A DNA stretch of 64,000 bases from an uncultured Pelagibacteraceae bacterium (GTDB lineage Bacteria > Pseudomonadota > Alphaproteobacteria > Pelagibacterales > Pelagibacteraceae): positions 77,001-141,000 of the forward strand of contig CACMXJ010000001.1 of the NCBI GenBank assembly GCA_902617625.1, given 5' to 3'. The notes under the pieces were generated by a model, which saw nothing but the letters and a program-made list of their open reading frames with translations, had not been told where the DNA came from and ran no database searches. The position numbers were made by a program, and so were the translations under genes. Shown one piece after another: positions 14,453-25,085 of this stretch; position 1 is the stretch's first letter; every line of letters begins with the position of its first letter.

Positions 14453-15516
14453 CGACTAAGGCCTCTATAATTCGTAGGTACATCCAATGGATCAAATCCA
14501 AAATGATTTAACCATCTATAATCACAATCAAAAAAAGCTCGCAAGTCATTGATACCATATTTCAGCATAGCAAGTCTATCAATCCCAATACCAAATGCGT
14601 ATCCCTGAAACTTTGATGGGTCTACTTTAACATTCTTTAAAACATTCGGATGAACCATTCCACACCCTAAAATCTCTAACCATTGATTTCCTTCTCCTAT
14701 TATAATTTTTCCATCTTTCATCTCGTATCCAATATCAACTTCAGCAGATGGTTCTGTAAAAGGAAAATGGCTAGGTCTAAATCTCATCTTAATTTTATCT
14801 ACTTCAAAGAACTCTTTAATAAAGTAATTTAAACATCCTTTTAGATGACCCATATTTATATTCTTATCTATATGAAGTCCTTCAACTTGATGAAACATTG
14901 GTGAGTGAGTTTGGTCACTATCTGATCTGTAAGTTCTTCCAGGTGCAATAATTTTGAATGGTGGCTTATCTTTCAACATAGTTCTAATTTGAACTGGAGA
15001 AGTATGAGTTCTTAATAGTCTCTGCTTTTTTTCATCCAAATAAAAAGTATCATGCATATCTCTAGCTGGATGATTTTCCGGTGTGTTAAGTGCTGTAAAA
15101 TTGTTATATTCATTCTCGACGTCGGGCCCTTCTTCAACGCTAAAACCTATTTCGGAAAAAATTGATGATATTTCATCAATTGTTTGTGAGACTGGATGAA
15201 TTTTTCCTCGAATAAATGATCTCTCAGGTAATGTAATATCAATTTTTTCTTTTTCTAATTTCTTTTTAATTTCAGCAGTTTCAAGTTCATTTATTTTTGA
15301 ATTTATTAAATTCTGAAGTTCATCTTTAATTATATTTAAGTCATAGGCAAATTTTTTTCTCTCCGACTCTGCAATTGTTCCAATTTTTTTGAATTGAGTT
15401 GAAATTAATCCACTTTTACCAAACAGATCAGATTTAATTTGGTTTATTTCAAAAATATCTAATTTTCCACCAAGTTTTGAAAGAAATTCATCTTTTATTT
15501 TTTTAAGATCTGACAT
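14449..15516 (-). CDS. pheS: Phenylalanine--tRNA ligase alpha subunit
   Basis: [48 protein letters not shown] motifs. Confidence 0.97.
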   Translation of the reverse strand: MSDLKKIKDEFLSKLGGKLDIFEINQIKSDLFGKSGLISTQFKKIGTIAESERKKFAYDLNIIKDELQNLINSKINELETAEIKKKLEKEKIDITLPERSFIRGKIHPVSQTIDEISSIFSEIGFSVEEGPDVENEYNNFTALNTPENHPARDMHDTFYLDEKKQRLLRTHTSPVQIRTMLKDKPPFKIIAPGRTYRSDSDQTHSPMFHQVEGLHIDKNINMGHLKGCLNYFIKEFFEVDKIKMRFRPSHFPFTEPSAEVDIGYEMKDGKIIIGEGNQWLEILGCGMVHPNVLKNVKVDPSKFQGYAFGIGIDRLAMLKYGINDLRAFFDCDYRWLNHFGFDPLDVPTNYRGLSR

Positions 15517-15559
15517 TTTTACAGATTATTTCTTCAGAGAAATAAAACAATAGCGAAGA

Positions 15560-15916
15560 TTAATTTAAAGCTGATTGAGCTTTTTGAACGATAGTTTTAA
15601 AGGCTTCTGGACTATCATAGGCTATCTCAGCTAGAATTTTTCTATCGATTTTTATTCCACATTTATTTAATCCATTAATAAACTTAGAATATGTCAAACC
15701 TTCTGCTCTAACCCCGGCATTTATTCTTTGTATCCACAGTGATTTAAAATCTCTTTTCTTATTTCTTCGATCTCTATATGCATACTGCATAGCTTTTTCC
15801 ATAGCTTGCTTTGCAACTCTAATAGTATTTTTTCTTCTACCCCATTGACCTTTAACGGCTTTCAAAACTTTTTTATGTTTTGCTCTACTAGTTACACCTC
15901 TTTTAACTCTTGCCAT
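15560..15916 (-). CDS. rplT: 50S ribosomal protein L20
   Basis: [38 protein letters not shown]... Confidence 0.97.
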   Translation of the reverse strand: MARVKRGVTSRAKHKKVLKAVKGQWGRRKNTIRVAKQAMEKAMQYAYRDRRNKKRDFKSLWIQRINAGVRAEGLTYSKFINGLNKCGIKIDRKILAEIAYDSPEAFKTIVQKAQSALN

Positions 15917-15917
15917 A

Positions 15918-16124
15918 TTAACCCCTTAAACTGTAAGGCATATATGACTTAACAATTTTACCGTCTTGTTTTGACATAGTTGTAGTGCCTCTTAATTTTC
16001 TTATTTGAGAATTTGTTCTTTTTATCATGCCATGCCTTTTACCAGCTTGGGCCATTATTACTTTACCCCTTGCAGATATTTTGAACCTTTTTTTTGCAGA
16101 GCTTTTTGTTTTTAGTTTTGGCAT
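15918..16124 (-). CDS. rpmI: 50S ribosomal protein L35
   Basis: [33 protein letters not shown]... Confidence 0.97.
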   Translation of the reverse strand: MPKLKTKSSAKKRFKISARGKVIMAQAGKRHGMIKRTNSQIRKLRGTTTMSKQDGKIVKSYMPYSLRG

Positions 16125-16177
16125 AATTTTGCGAGTTTATACAAAGAATGTTATTAATTTACAACTACTATTAAAGC

Positions 16178-16723
16178 TTATAAAGGCTGAATTACCATTA
16201 TCATTTGCTTTCCATCGAACTTCGGATGTAATTCTACCTTACCAATTTCCTTCATATCCTCTTTGATTTTTGTCATTAACTCATTACCTAAATGTGAGTG
16301 CTGAAGTTCTCTACCTTTAAATCTTATTGTAAATTTTACTTTATCACCTTTAGCAATAAATTTTTTTGCATTTTTTACTTTAAACTCGTAATCATGTGTC
16401 TCAGTTACAGGCCTCATTTTAATTTCTTTTAATGCAATTATTTTTTGTTTTTTTTTAGCAAGGTTTGCTTTTTTTTGCGCATCGTATTTATATTTTCCCA
16501 TATCCATTATTTTACAAACTGGTGGATTTGCATTTGGAGCTATTTCTATTAAATCTAAACCTTGATTCCTCGCCATCGATATTGCTTCGTTTGTGCTAAT
16601 GACACCCAAATTTTCTCCATCACTACCTATAACTTGAACTTCTGGAGATGAAATTCTATTATTAGATCTTGGACCTCGATCTTTAGTTCTTCTCTGAAAA
16701 TAATTTTGCTTAAGATCTGCCAC
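16178..16723 (-). CDS. infC: Translation initiation factor IF-3
   Basis: NNRISSPEVQVIGSDGENLGVISTNEAISMARNQGLDLIEIAPNANPPVCKIMDMGKYKY. Confidence 0.97.
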   Translation of the reverse strand: MADLKQNYFQRRTKDRGPRSNNRISSPEVQVIGSDGENLGVISTNEAISMARNQGLDLIEIAPNANPPVCKIMDMGKYKYDAQKKANLAKKKQKIIALKEIKMRPVTETHDYEFKVKNAKKFIAKGDKVKFTIRFKGRELQHSHLGNELMTKIKEDMKEIGKVELHPKFDGKQMIMVIQPL

Positions 16724-18643
16724 TTAAATTGAGGATACTTTATTTAAAGCAGAAAATGTTTTTAAAAATTTATTTAATTCCATATTCTCTTGTTTATTAG
16801 AATCCAATCTTCTAATAGTTACGGAGTTACTGTCAACTTCTTTTTTACCACAAATTAATAAAATAGGGACTTTTGCAAGAGAATGTTCTCTTATTTTATA
16901 GTTCAAATTATGATTTTTTAAATCAACTATTGAGCTCATACCAGCTTCTTTTATTTTTTTGGAAACTTTACTTGCATATTCCTCAAAGTCCTCTGAAATC
17001 GGAATTACCACTGTTTGCAGTGGAGATATCCAAAATGGAAACTTGCCAGCATAATTTTCTATTAAAATTCCAATAAATCTTTCAAGAGATCCAAACAAAG
17101 CTCTGTGTAACATCACTGGAACTTTTTTTGTTCCATCTTTGTCTACATAAGAAGCACCTAACCTTCCAGGTAAATTAAAATCAACTTGTAGGGTTCCACA
17201 TTGCCAATCTCTTCCAATAGCATCCCTTAAAACAAATTCAATTTTAGGTCCATAAAATGCACCCTCACCCTTATTAATGGTATATTCTAATTTAGTCGCT
17301 TTGACTGCCTCTAATAAAGCTGCCTCTGCTTTATCCCACACACTATCATCTCCGACTCTCAGCTCTGGTCTATCAGAATATTTGAGAACAACATCTTCAA
17401 AACCGAGATCTTTATAAATTTCTAAGATAAGATTAGTTACTATTAAACATTCTTTTGTTATTTGATCTTCAGTACAAAATATATGAGCATCATCTTGTGT
17501 AAACGCTCTTACTCTCAATAGACCATGAAGCGCGCCTGAAGGCTCATAACGATGTACCTTTCCAAACTCAGACATTTTTAATGGCAAATCTTTATAGCTT
17601 TTGAGACCTTGATTAAAGACCTCTACACAACCTGGACAATTCATAGGTTTAATAGCAAATATCTTTTCATCTGGAGTAGTTGATGTATACATATTTGCTC
17701 CAAATTTTTCCCAATGGCCAGATTTTTCCCACAGACTTCTATCTAATACCTCTGGAGTATTTATCTCTTTATATCCAGCAATATCTTGTTTCATTTTCAT
17801 ATAATTAATTAATTTTTGAAACAGTGCCCAACCCTTTTCATGCCAAAAGACAGATCCTGGGCTCTCTTCTCTAAAATGAAATAGATCCATCTCTTTACCA
17901 AGTTTCCTATGATCTCTTTTTTCTGCTTCTTCAATTCTTTTTAAATAATTATCTAGATCTTTTTGAGATGCCCAACTAGTTCCATAAATTCTTTGTAACA
18001 TTTCATTTTTCGAGTCTCCCCGCCAATATGCTCCTGCAACTTTTGTAAGCTTAAATGCTTTACCAATTTTTCCAGATGAAACTAGGTGTGGCCCTCTACA
18101 TAAATCATGCCAAGTATCACCATGATGATAAACAGTTAGCTCTTCACTCTCTGGAATACTCTCTATTATTTCTGCTTTATAGTTTTCACCAATCTTTTTG
18201 AAGTGGCTTATCGCTTTATCTCTTTTCCAAACTTCTCTTCTTGTTTTTACATCTTTATCGATTATTTCTGACATTTTTTTTTCAATTTTATCTAGATCAT
18301 CTTCTGTAAAAGGTTCTTTTCGAGCAAAATCATAGTAAAAACCATTTTCTATTACAGGTCCTATAGTTACCTGTGTACCCGGGTATAATTCTTGAACGGC
18401 CATCGCCATAATGTGAGCCGTATCGTGTCTTATAACTTCAAGACCCTCTGGATCTTTTGCAGTAAAGATTTTTACTGAACAATCTTTTTTAATTGAAAAA
18501 TACAAATCTTTTAACTCACCGTCGACACTCATTATCAATGCTTGTTTTGATAATGACTTGCTTATTTTTTCTGCAACATCTAAACCTGTAACTTCTTTGG
18601 GAAATTCAATATTTTTTCCATCTGGTAATGTAATTATAGGCAT
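16724..18643 (-). CDS. thrS: Threonine--tRNA ligase
   Basis: TGS domain, HDTAHIMAMAVQELYPGTQVTIGPVIENGFYYDF, KPMNCPGCVEVF motifs. Confidence 0.97.
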   Translation of the reverse strand: MPIITLPDGKNIEFPKEVTGLDVAEKISKSLSKQALIMSVDGELKDLYFSIKKDCSVKIFTAKDPEGLEVIRHDTAHIMAMAVQELYPGTQVTIGPVIENGFYYDFARKEPFTEDDLDKIEKKMSEIIDKDVKTRREVWKRDKAISHFKKIGENYKAEIIESIPESEELTVYHHGDTWHDLCRGPHLVSSGKIGKAFKLTKVAGAYWRGDSKNEMLQRIYGTSWASQKDLDNYLKRIEEAEKRDHRKLGKEMDLFHFREESPGSVFWHEKGWALFQKLINYMKMKQDIAGYKEINTPEVLDRSLWEKSGHWEKFGANMYTSTTPDEKIFAIKPMNCPGCVEVFNQGLKSYKDLPLKMSEFGKVHRYEPSGALHGLLRVRAFTQDDAHIFCTEDQITKECLIVTNLILEIYKDLGFEDVVLKYSDRPELRVGDDSVWDKAEAALLEAVKATKLEYTINKGEGAFYGPKIEFVLRDAIGRDWQCGTLQVDFNLPGRLGASYVDKDGTKKVPVMLHRALFGSLERFIGILIENYAGKFPFWISPLQTVVIPISEDFEEYASKVSKKIKEAGMSSIVDLKNHNLNYKIREHSLAKVPILLICGKKEVDSNSVTIRRLDSNKQENMELNKFLKTFSALNKVSSI

Positions 18644-19798
18644 TTAGTTTAATAATCTTTTATACTCTGAATATGTAGAAAAACACATTTTTTCAACATT
18701 AAATTTTTTTATTATATTGTTTCTTCCTTCTTTGCCCATAAGATTTCTAGATGTTTCATCCATTGTTAATCCATGAATTATTTTTTTACTTAAAGACTCT
18801 GCATCCCCCGATTTAAATAAAAAACCTGTTTTTTCATCAATAATTGTCTCATTGGATCCTCCAATATTACTAGCTATAATTAATTTTTCCATAGATTGTG
18901 CTTCCACAGCAACTCTTCCAAAAGCCTCTGGTTCAATTGAGGCTGATACAATTATATCAGAAACTTTATAAGCTAATGCCATATCATTACAATGATCTAT
19001 AAATTTTATTTGATTTGTTAAATGGTATTGCTCAGTAAGACGTATTAATTTTTTTTTATAAAGGTCTCTTCCTTGATCGTTTCCAAGTATAACTGCATGG
19101 AAAGCTTCATAACCTAATTCAATTTTAACAAGATTAATTGCCTCAATAAATAATTCTTGTCCTTTCCACGAAGTAAGCCTTCCTGGCATTAAAATTATTT
19201 TTTTTTCATCATGGATGTTCCATTTTTGAAGTAAATTTTTTTCATCATTTTCTAATTTTGTGGAAGAGTCAAAATAGTCAACATTTATTCCCCTAAAAAT
19301 AACTAAAAATTTTTTTTGACTTGTTAAAAATTCAGAATAATTTTCTTTAATGTGAGAAAAAATAAAATTTGATCCTGCAATAATCAAATCAGATCTTACC
19401 ATCACAGAATTATAAAATTTTTTAAACTTGCCACTAAAATTGTAAGTTCCATGAAATGTAGTTACAAACTTTCTATTAGTTAACTTTGTTGCAAATAAAC
19501 AAGACCAAGCTGGTGCTCTACTCCTTGCATGAACAATTGAGATCTTAAAAAATAAAATTATCCCAATTAATAAAATTGTATTTATCAGAATCAATAATGG
19601 GTTTTTACTATGAACTGGAAGTTTAATTAGTTTTACTTTTTTTTTATCAACGAATTTTGTTAATTCCCCTCCGCTAGTTACTATAAAAGACTCACACCCA
19701 TTTTCTGGTAAATAATGAGCAATATCAAAACATCCTGTTTCTGCTCCTCCATAACCTAGTTTTGGTATTACTTGCAGGACTTTTATATTAGACGACAT
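18644..19798 (-). CDS. Glycosyltransferase family 4 protein
   Basis: GYGGAETGCFDIAHYL, ILMPGRLTSWKGQELFIEA, ASIEPEAFGRVAVEAQSMEKLIIASNIGGSNETI. Confidence 0.88.
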   Translation of the reverse strand: MSSNIKVLQVIPKLGYGGAETGCFDIAHYLPENGCESFIVTSGGELTKFVDKKKVKLIKLPVHSKNPLLILINTILLIGIILFFKISIVHARSRAPAWSCLFATKLTNRKFVTTFHGTYNFSGKFKKFYNSVMVRSDLIIAGSNFIFSHIKENYSEFLTSQKKFLVIFRGINVDYFDSSTKLENDEKNLLQKWNIHDEKKIILMPGRLTSWKGQELFIEAINLVKIELGYEAFHAVILGNDQGRDLYKKKLIRLTEQYHLTNQIKFIDHCNDMALAYKVSDIIVSASIEPEAFGRVAVEAQSMEKLIIASNIGGSNETIIDEKTGFLFKSGDAESLSKKIIHGLTMDETSRNLMGKEGRNNIIKKFNVEKMCFSTYSEYKRLLN

Positions 19799-19840
19799 AC
19801 AGTTAGATTATATAATAATAGAGATAACTAATAAACTTTT

Positions 19841-20587
19841 ATGAGCAAATTCAATTACTTTAAAATAAATAAATCAAAAAAAATCAGATACTTAAAATAC
19901 AACCAAAAAAATAAAGCTTACATAGTTTTTTTACACGGGTTTATGTCTGATTTAGAGGGAAAAAAACCTAAAGCATTTTTAAATTTTGCAAAAAAAAATA
20001 AACTTGGTTTTCTTGCACTAGAATATTCTGGTCATGGAAAATCATCTGGTAAATTTATCAATGGGAATATCTCAAAATGGACTAAAGAGACAACTTTATT
20101 AATTAAAAAAATTGTCAAAAAAAATAGAATCATCTTAGTTGGCTCAAGTATGGGGTCTTGGATCGCTTTAAATCAATTTAAATTTTTTAAAAAACAAATT
20201 GTAGGTTTTTTAGGAATTGGTTCTGCACCTCAATTTTTAGAGGGTTTAATGTGGAAAAAATTTTCAAAAAAAATGAAAAAAGAAATAACAATAAATGGGA
20301 TTATCAACTTAAAGCATGGAAATTATGAATATCCAATCTCTTTACAACTAATTAAAGATGGCCGGAAAAATAAAGTATTTCATAAAAAAATTTACGACAA
20401 GTTAAAGATTACTATGGTTCATGGACAAAAGGATGAATCTGTCCCTGTCAGTTATTCCAAAAAAGTTTTAAAAATTTTTATAAATTCAAAAAAAAAATTA
20501 GTTATCATTAAAAAGGGTGATCACAGCTTATCTTCACCTAAGTGGTTAGGCATATTAAAAAAAGAGTTAAAAATTATGATTAACTAA
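19841..20587 (+). CDS. Alpha/beta hydrolase
   Basis: FLHGFMSDLEGKK, nucleophile elbow GSSMGSW, KKGDHSLSSP catalytic His region. Confidence 0.82.
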   Translation: MSKFNYFKINKSKKIRYLKYNQKNKAYIVFLHGFMSDLEGKKPKAFLNFAKKNKLGFLALEYSGHGKSSGKFINGNISKWTKETTLLIKKIVKKNRIILVGSSMGSWIALNQFKFFKKQIVGFLGIGSAPQFLEGLMWKKFSKKMKKEITINGIINLKHGNYEYPISLQLIKDGRKNKVFHKKIYDKLKITMVHGQKDESVPVSYSKKVLKIFINSKKKLVIIKKGDHSLSSPKWLGILKKELKIMIN

Positions 20588-23500
20588 CTTCTTTAATCTT
20601 AGACTTAAAAGTAATTGGATTTTTAAGTTTATTAATCATCTCTTTTGGACAAACCTGAACAAAATTTTTAATTTCAACTTCAAAATTTTCAAAAATATTT
20701 TTTGATATCAACGATCCTGTCTCCTTTGAATGTTCTAAAATTAATTCTTTTAAATAACTTGTCCAATAATCTGTCTCAACATTTTGCCAAACAACTGAAT
20801 CTGGATTTACTTTTTTTTCAAACTCTTTAGATTTATCATAGATAAATGCCATACCTCCGGTCATGCCAGCTGCAAAGTTGTCACCGACATTTCCTAAAAT
20901 AACAACTGTTCCTCCAGTCATATACTCACAACCATTTGAGTCACAACCCTCAATAACTGTAGTTGCACCAGAATTTCTTACAGCAAATCTATCACCTGCT
21001 TGACCCGCAGCAAAAAGTTTACCTGAAGTAGCTCCGTACAGAACTGTATTTCCGATGATTGTATTTTCATTAGAGATTAAATTACTTTCATCCGAAAGTT
21101 TTATTGAGATTGTAGCGCCTGACAATCCCTTGCCGACATAATCATTTGCATCACCTTTAAGATTTAATTTTAGTCCTTTTGATGAAAAAGCACCAAATGA
21201 CTGACCCGCAGAGCCTTTAAAATTTATTGTAAGAAAATTTTCATCAAGTTTTTCGTAACCATACTTTTTGTAAAGATGATGTGAAATTCTTGTACCAACT
21301 GCCCTGTTTGTATTTTTGATAATAAATTCTTTCTCAACTTTTTCTAAATTATCTAAAGATTTTTCTATTTCTGGCCAAATTTCCTGGTCTAATGTTTCTG
21401 GTACTTTATTGATCTCCAATGACTCGCAGTATCTTTTTTTGTTTCCTGGGTCTGCCTGAACAAATAATGGATTTAAATCCAAATCATCTAAATTTGGTGA
21501 AGCTTTATTAACTTGCATTAATAAATCAGTTCTTCCAATTATATCATTTAATGATTTAAAACCTAATTCAGCTAAAATTTCTCTTACTTCAGATGCAATG
21601 AAAGTGAATAAATTTACAACCTTGTCTGGGGTACCAGTAAATTTTTCTCTTAATTTTTCATCTTGTGTACAAACACCTACTGGACAAGTATTTGAGTGGC
21701 ACTGTCTTACCATTATACATCCCATTGCCACTAGAGCTGTTGTTGCAACTCCATACTCCTCTGCTCCCATCATTGCAGCAATAACAACATCTCTTCCAGT
21801 TTTAATACCACCATCAGTTCTTAACGTAACTTTGTGTCTTAAATTGTTTAACGTTAAAACCTGATTTGCCTCAGTGAGACCCATCTCCCAAGGTATTCCA
21901 ACGTATTTGACACTTGTTTGAGGAGTTGCGCCTGTTCCTCCATTATGACCTGAAATTAAAATAATATCTGCTTTTGCTTTAGCTACACCTGCAGCAATAG
22001 TTCCAATTCCAGATGATGCAACTAGCTTGACACCAACTCGTGCTTTTGGATTTGTTTGTTTCAAATCATAAATCAGTTGTGCCAAATCTTCTATGGAATA
22101 AATATCGTGATGTGGAGGTGGAGAAATTAATGTTACTCCTGGTGTGGAATGACGTAGTCTTGCAATCTCCTTTGTTACTTTGAAGCCAGGTAACTGACCG
22201 CCTTCCCCTGGTTTAGCGCCTTGTGCCATTTTAATTTCTATTTCATTACAATTATTCAAGTAATTTACAGTCACACCAAATCTAGCAGATGCAATTTGTT
22301 TAACTCTAGAATTTGCACTATCACCACTATCCATCACCTTAAATCTTTCTGCATCTTCTCCACCTTCACCACTACAAGAAGCTCCTTTAATTCTATTCAT
22401 TCCAATAGCAAGTGTTTCATGCGCTTCTTTAGATAAAGCACCGTGGGACATGCTTCCACTACCAAATCTTTTCAGTATTTTTTCTATTGGTTCAACTTCA
22501 GATAAATCTATTGATGAACCCAATTTTTTTTTTCTAAAATCAATTAGATCCCTCAAATTTATTGGTGGTAAATTATATATACCTTCAGCATATTTCTTAT
22601 ATGCCTCATATGAATTTGAGCCTACAGCGCTTTGTAATAAATGAATTAGCTTTCCTTGATATTGATGTGTTTCACCGTTTTTCCTGTATCGATAAATACC
22701 TCCAATTGGCAATATAGTTTCTGTGCTTTCAAATGCTTCTTTGTGAATTTCTCTTATTTTTTTTTCAATTCCAACTAAACCAATGCCTGAAATTTTCGAG
22801 GTAACTCCAGGAAAGTATTCATTTACAACTGTTCTGCTCAATCCTACTGTCTCAAAATTACATCCACCTCTGTAAGAACTTAAAACCGAAATCCCCATTT
22901 TTGACATTATCTTCAATAAACCTGCATTAACTGAATTAATGTAGCGTTGTACACATTCATCAAAACTAAATTGACCAAAAAGTTTTTTTTCATATCTCTG
23001 ATATAAACTATCGAAAGCCAGATATGGATTTACTGTAGTTGCTCCAACTCCAATTAATGTTGCAAACGAATGAGTATCTATAGCCTCTCCAGACTGAACA
23101 TTTATAGAAACATAACCTCTTAGTTTTTTTTGTATCAAAAATGTGTTTATGGCTCCGACACATAATAACATAGGCATAGGCAATCTTTCAGATGAGAGAT
23201 TTTTGTCACTTAAAATCAGTTGGGTAATACCTTGTCTTACTGCAATTTCAGATTCTTTTTGAATCCTGTTAATAGAATTTTCTAAATTATCATTTTGTGA
23301 AAATGAGCAATCAATGGTCACTGAACTTTTACCAAAAAAATTAGTGAACTTGTTAAATTGTGAATTTGATAAAATAGGACTATTTAAAACATAAATATTC
23401 TCTTTGGTTAAAGTATCAAAATCAAGAATATTACCTAAATTTCCAAATCTAGTTTTTAAACTCATCACTTTATTTTCTCTTAAAGAATCAATTGGTGGAT

Positions 23501-25085
23501 TAGTTACTTGGCTAAAATTTTGCCTAAAAAAATGGTAAAGCGGTCTATACTTGTCAGATAGCACTGCTAGAGGGGTATCATCACCCATTGAACCTGTTGC
23601 CTCTTTTGAATCTTCTGCCATTGGATGTAATATAAGTTCTAGATCCTCTAAACTTATTCCGAAAGTATATTGTCTTCTCCTTAGACTTTCGCCATCAAAA
23701 TTATGTTTTTCATTGGAGATTGATAATTTTTCATCCAGATCAATTATTTGAGAATTAAAATGTTTAAATTCTTTAGCCAAATAATCTTTTATTTGACTAT
23801 TAGAAAAAACCTTACCTTTTTCAATTCTGACCCCGATAATTTCACCAGGACCAAGTCTTCCCTTGGTTAAAATCTTTTTTTCATTTAAATTAATCATTCC
23901 TGTCTCTGAACCTGCAAAAATCATTTTGTCTTTTGTAATGGCATATCTCAAAGGTCTAAGACCATTTCTATCATTCGCAGCTATAACCCATTCATTATCT
24001 GTAGCTGCAATTGCAGCAGGTCCATCCCATGGCTCCATTGTACTATTTAAAAAATTGAATAATTGCTGATGACTTTTTGATAATGTCTTATTTTTTTTCG
24101 ACCATGCATCAGGTACTAGCATTAATTTAGCTAATGGTGCAGATTGGCCCGATTTATTTAATAATTCAAATACATTGTCTAAAGCTGCAGAGTCAGAGAC
24201 ACCCTTTTGGATAACAGGTTTTAAATTTTCTATGTCTTCGAAAAGTGGGCTACTCATCTCTTGCTCATGAACTTTCATCCAGTTTTTATTTCCTTTATAA
24301 GTATTTATCTCACCATTGTGTGCTATAGCCCTAAATGGTTGAGCTAAGCTCCAGCTCGGTGCAGTGTTTGTTGAAAATCTTTGATGAAAAATTGCATATC
24401 TTGAAATAAACCTTGGGTCTCTAAGATCTAAATAGAAGTCAGATAATGCTTCTGCCAAATATAGCCCTTTATAAATTATAGATTTTGAACTAATTGAACA
24501 AATATAAAAATTATTTAATGAGGCATCAAAAGCTTTATTTTCAATTCTCTTTCTTGTTTCATAAATTTTTCTCTCTAAGTTTTTATCTAATAAATTTGGA
24601 TCATTGGGTTTAAAAAGAACTTGTATAATTTCTGGCATGGTTTGAAGAGCTTTTTCTCCTAAAACTTTTGAATTTACTGGTACTTGTCGCCAACCATATA
24701 TACTAAAATTATTTTTAGTTAGTTCACTCTCAACTATTGTTTTGCAACTCTCTTGCGCTGAATAATCATTTCTAGGTAAAAAAATCATTCCTACACAGAT
24801 TTCAGAATTATCATAATCGTGTCCGGTAACTTGTATTTTTTCTATAAAAAAGTCTTTCGGAATTTCAACATGTATTCCGGCTCCATCACCCGTTTTACCA
24901 TCTGCATCAACAGCACCTCTGTGCCAAACTGCTTTTAAAGCTTCAATTCCATACTCAACTATTGCCCTAGATTTTTTTCCTTCTGTAGATGCGATTAAAC
25001 CAACTCCACAAGCATCGTGTTCCATCTCTTTTGAATAAACATGATTTTTTGTTAGTAACTCTAAATTTTTTTTATAGTTTTCCAT
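20580..25085 (-). CDS. gltB: Glutamate synthase (NADPH) large subunit
   Basis: Full-length GltB (DACGVGLIAS, HQRFSTNTAPSW, GEGGEDAERF, CPVGVCTQD). Start set at MENYKKNLELL, where the ATG overlaps the gltD stop (TAATG); the track start lies inside gltD. Confidence 0.94.
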   Translation of the reverse strand: MENYKKNLELLTKNHVYSKEMEHDACGVGLIASTEGKKSRAIVEYGIEALKAVWHRGAVDADGKTGDGAGIHVEIPKDFFIEKIQVTGHDYDNSEICVGMIFLPRNDYSAQESCKTIVESELTKNNFSIYGWRQVPVNSKVLGEKALQTMPEIIQVLFKPNDPNLLDKNLERKIYETRKRIENKAFDASLNNFYICSISSKSIIYKGLYLAEALSDFYLDLRDPRFISRYAIFHQRFSTNTAPSWSLAQPFRAIAHNGEINTYKGNKNWMKVHEQEMSSPLFEDIENLKPVIQKGVSDSAALDNVFELLNKSGQSAPLAKLMLVPDAWSKKNKTLSKSHQQLFNFLNSTMEPWDGPAAIAATDNEWVIAANDRNGLRPLRYAITKDKMIFAGSETGMINLNEKKILTKGRLGPGEIIGVRIEKGKVFSNSQIKDYLAKEFKHFNSQIIDLDEKLSISNEKHNFDGESLRRRQYTFGISLEDLELILHPMAEDSKEATGSMGDDTPLAVLSDKYRPLYHFFRQNFSQVTNPPIDSLRENKVMSLKTRFGNLGNILDFDTLTKENIYVLNSPILSNSQFNKFTNFFGKSSVTIDCSFSQNDNLENSINRIQKESEIAVRQGITQLILSDKNLSSERLPMPMLLCVGAINTFLIQKKLRGYVSINVQSGEAIDTHSFATLIGVGATTVNPYLAFDSLYQRYEKKLFGQFSFDECVQRYINSVNAGLLKIMSKMGISVLSSYRGGCNFETVGLSRTVVNEYFPGVTSKISGIGLVGIEKKIREIHKEAFESTETILPIGGIYRYRKNGETHQYQGKLIHLLQSAVGSNSYEAYKKYAEGIYNLPPINLRDLIDFRKKKLGSSIDLSEVEPIEKILKRFGSGSMSHGALSKEAHETLAIGMNRIKGASCSGEGGEDAERFKVMDSGDSANSRVKQIASARFGVTVNYLNNCNEIEIKMAQGAKPGEGGQLPGFKVTKEIARLRHSTPGVTLISPPPHHDIYSIEDLAQLIYDLKQTNPKARVGVKLVASSGIGTIAAGVAKAKADIILISGHNGGTGATPQTSVKYVGIPWEMGLTEANQVLTLNNLRHKVTLRTDGGIKTGRDVVIAAMMGAEEYGVATTALVAMGCIMVRQCHSNTCPVGVCTQDEKLREKFTGTPDKVVNLFTFIASEVREILAELGFKSLNDIIGRTDLLMQVNKASPNLDDLDLNPLFVQADPGNKKRYCESLEINKVPETLDQEIWPEIEKSLDNLEKVEKEFIIKNTNRAVGTRISHHLYKKYGYEKLDENFLTINFKGSAGQSFGAFSSKGLKLNLKGDANDYVGKGLSGATISIKLSDESNLISNENTIIGNTVLYGATSGKLFAAGQAGDRFAVRNSGATTVIEGCDSNGCEYMTGGTVVILGNVGDNFAAGMTGGMAFIYDKSKEFEKKVNPDSVVWQNVETDYWTSYLKELILEHSKETGSLISKNIFENFEVEIKNFVQVCPKEMINKLKNPITFKSKIKEVS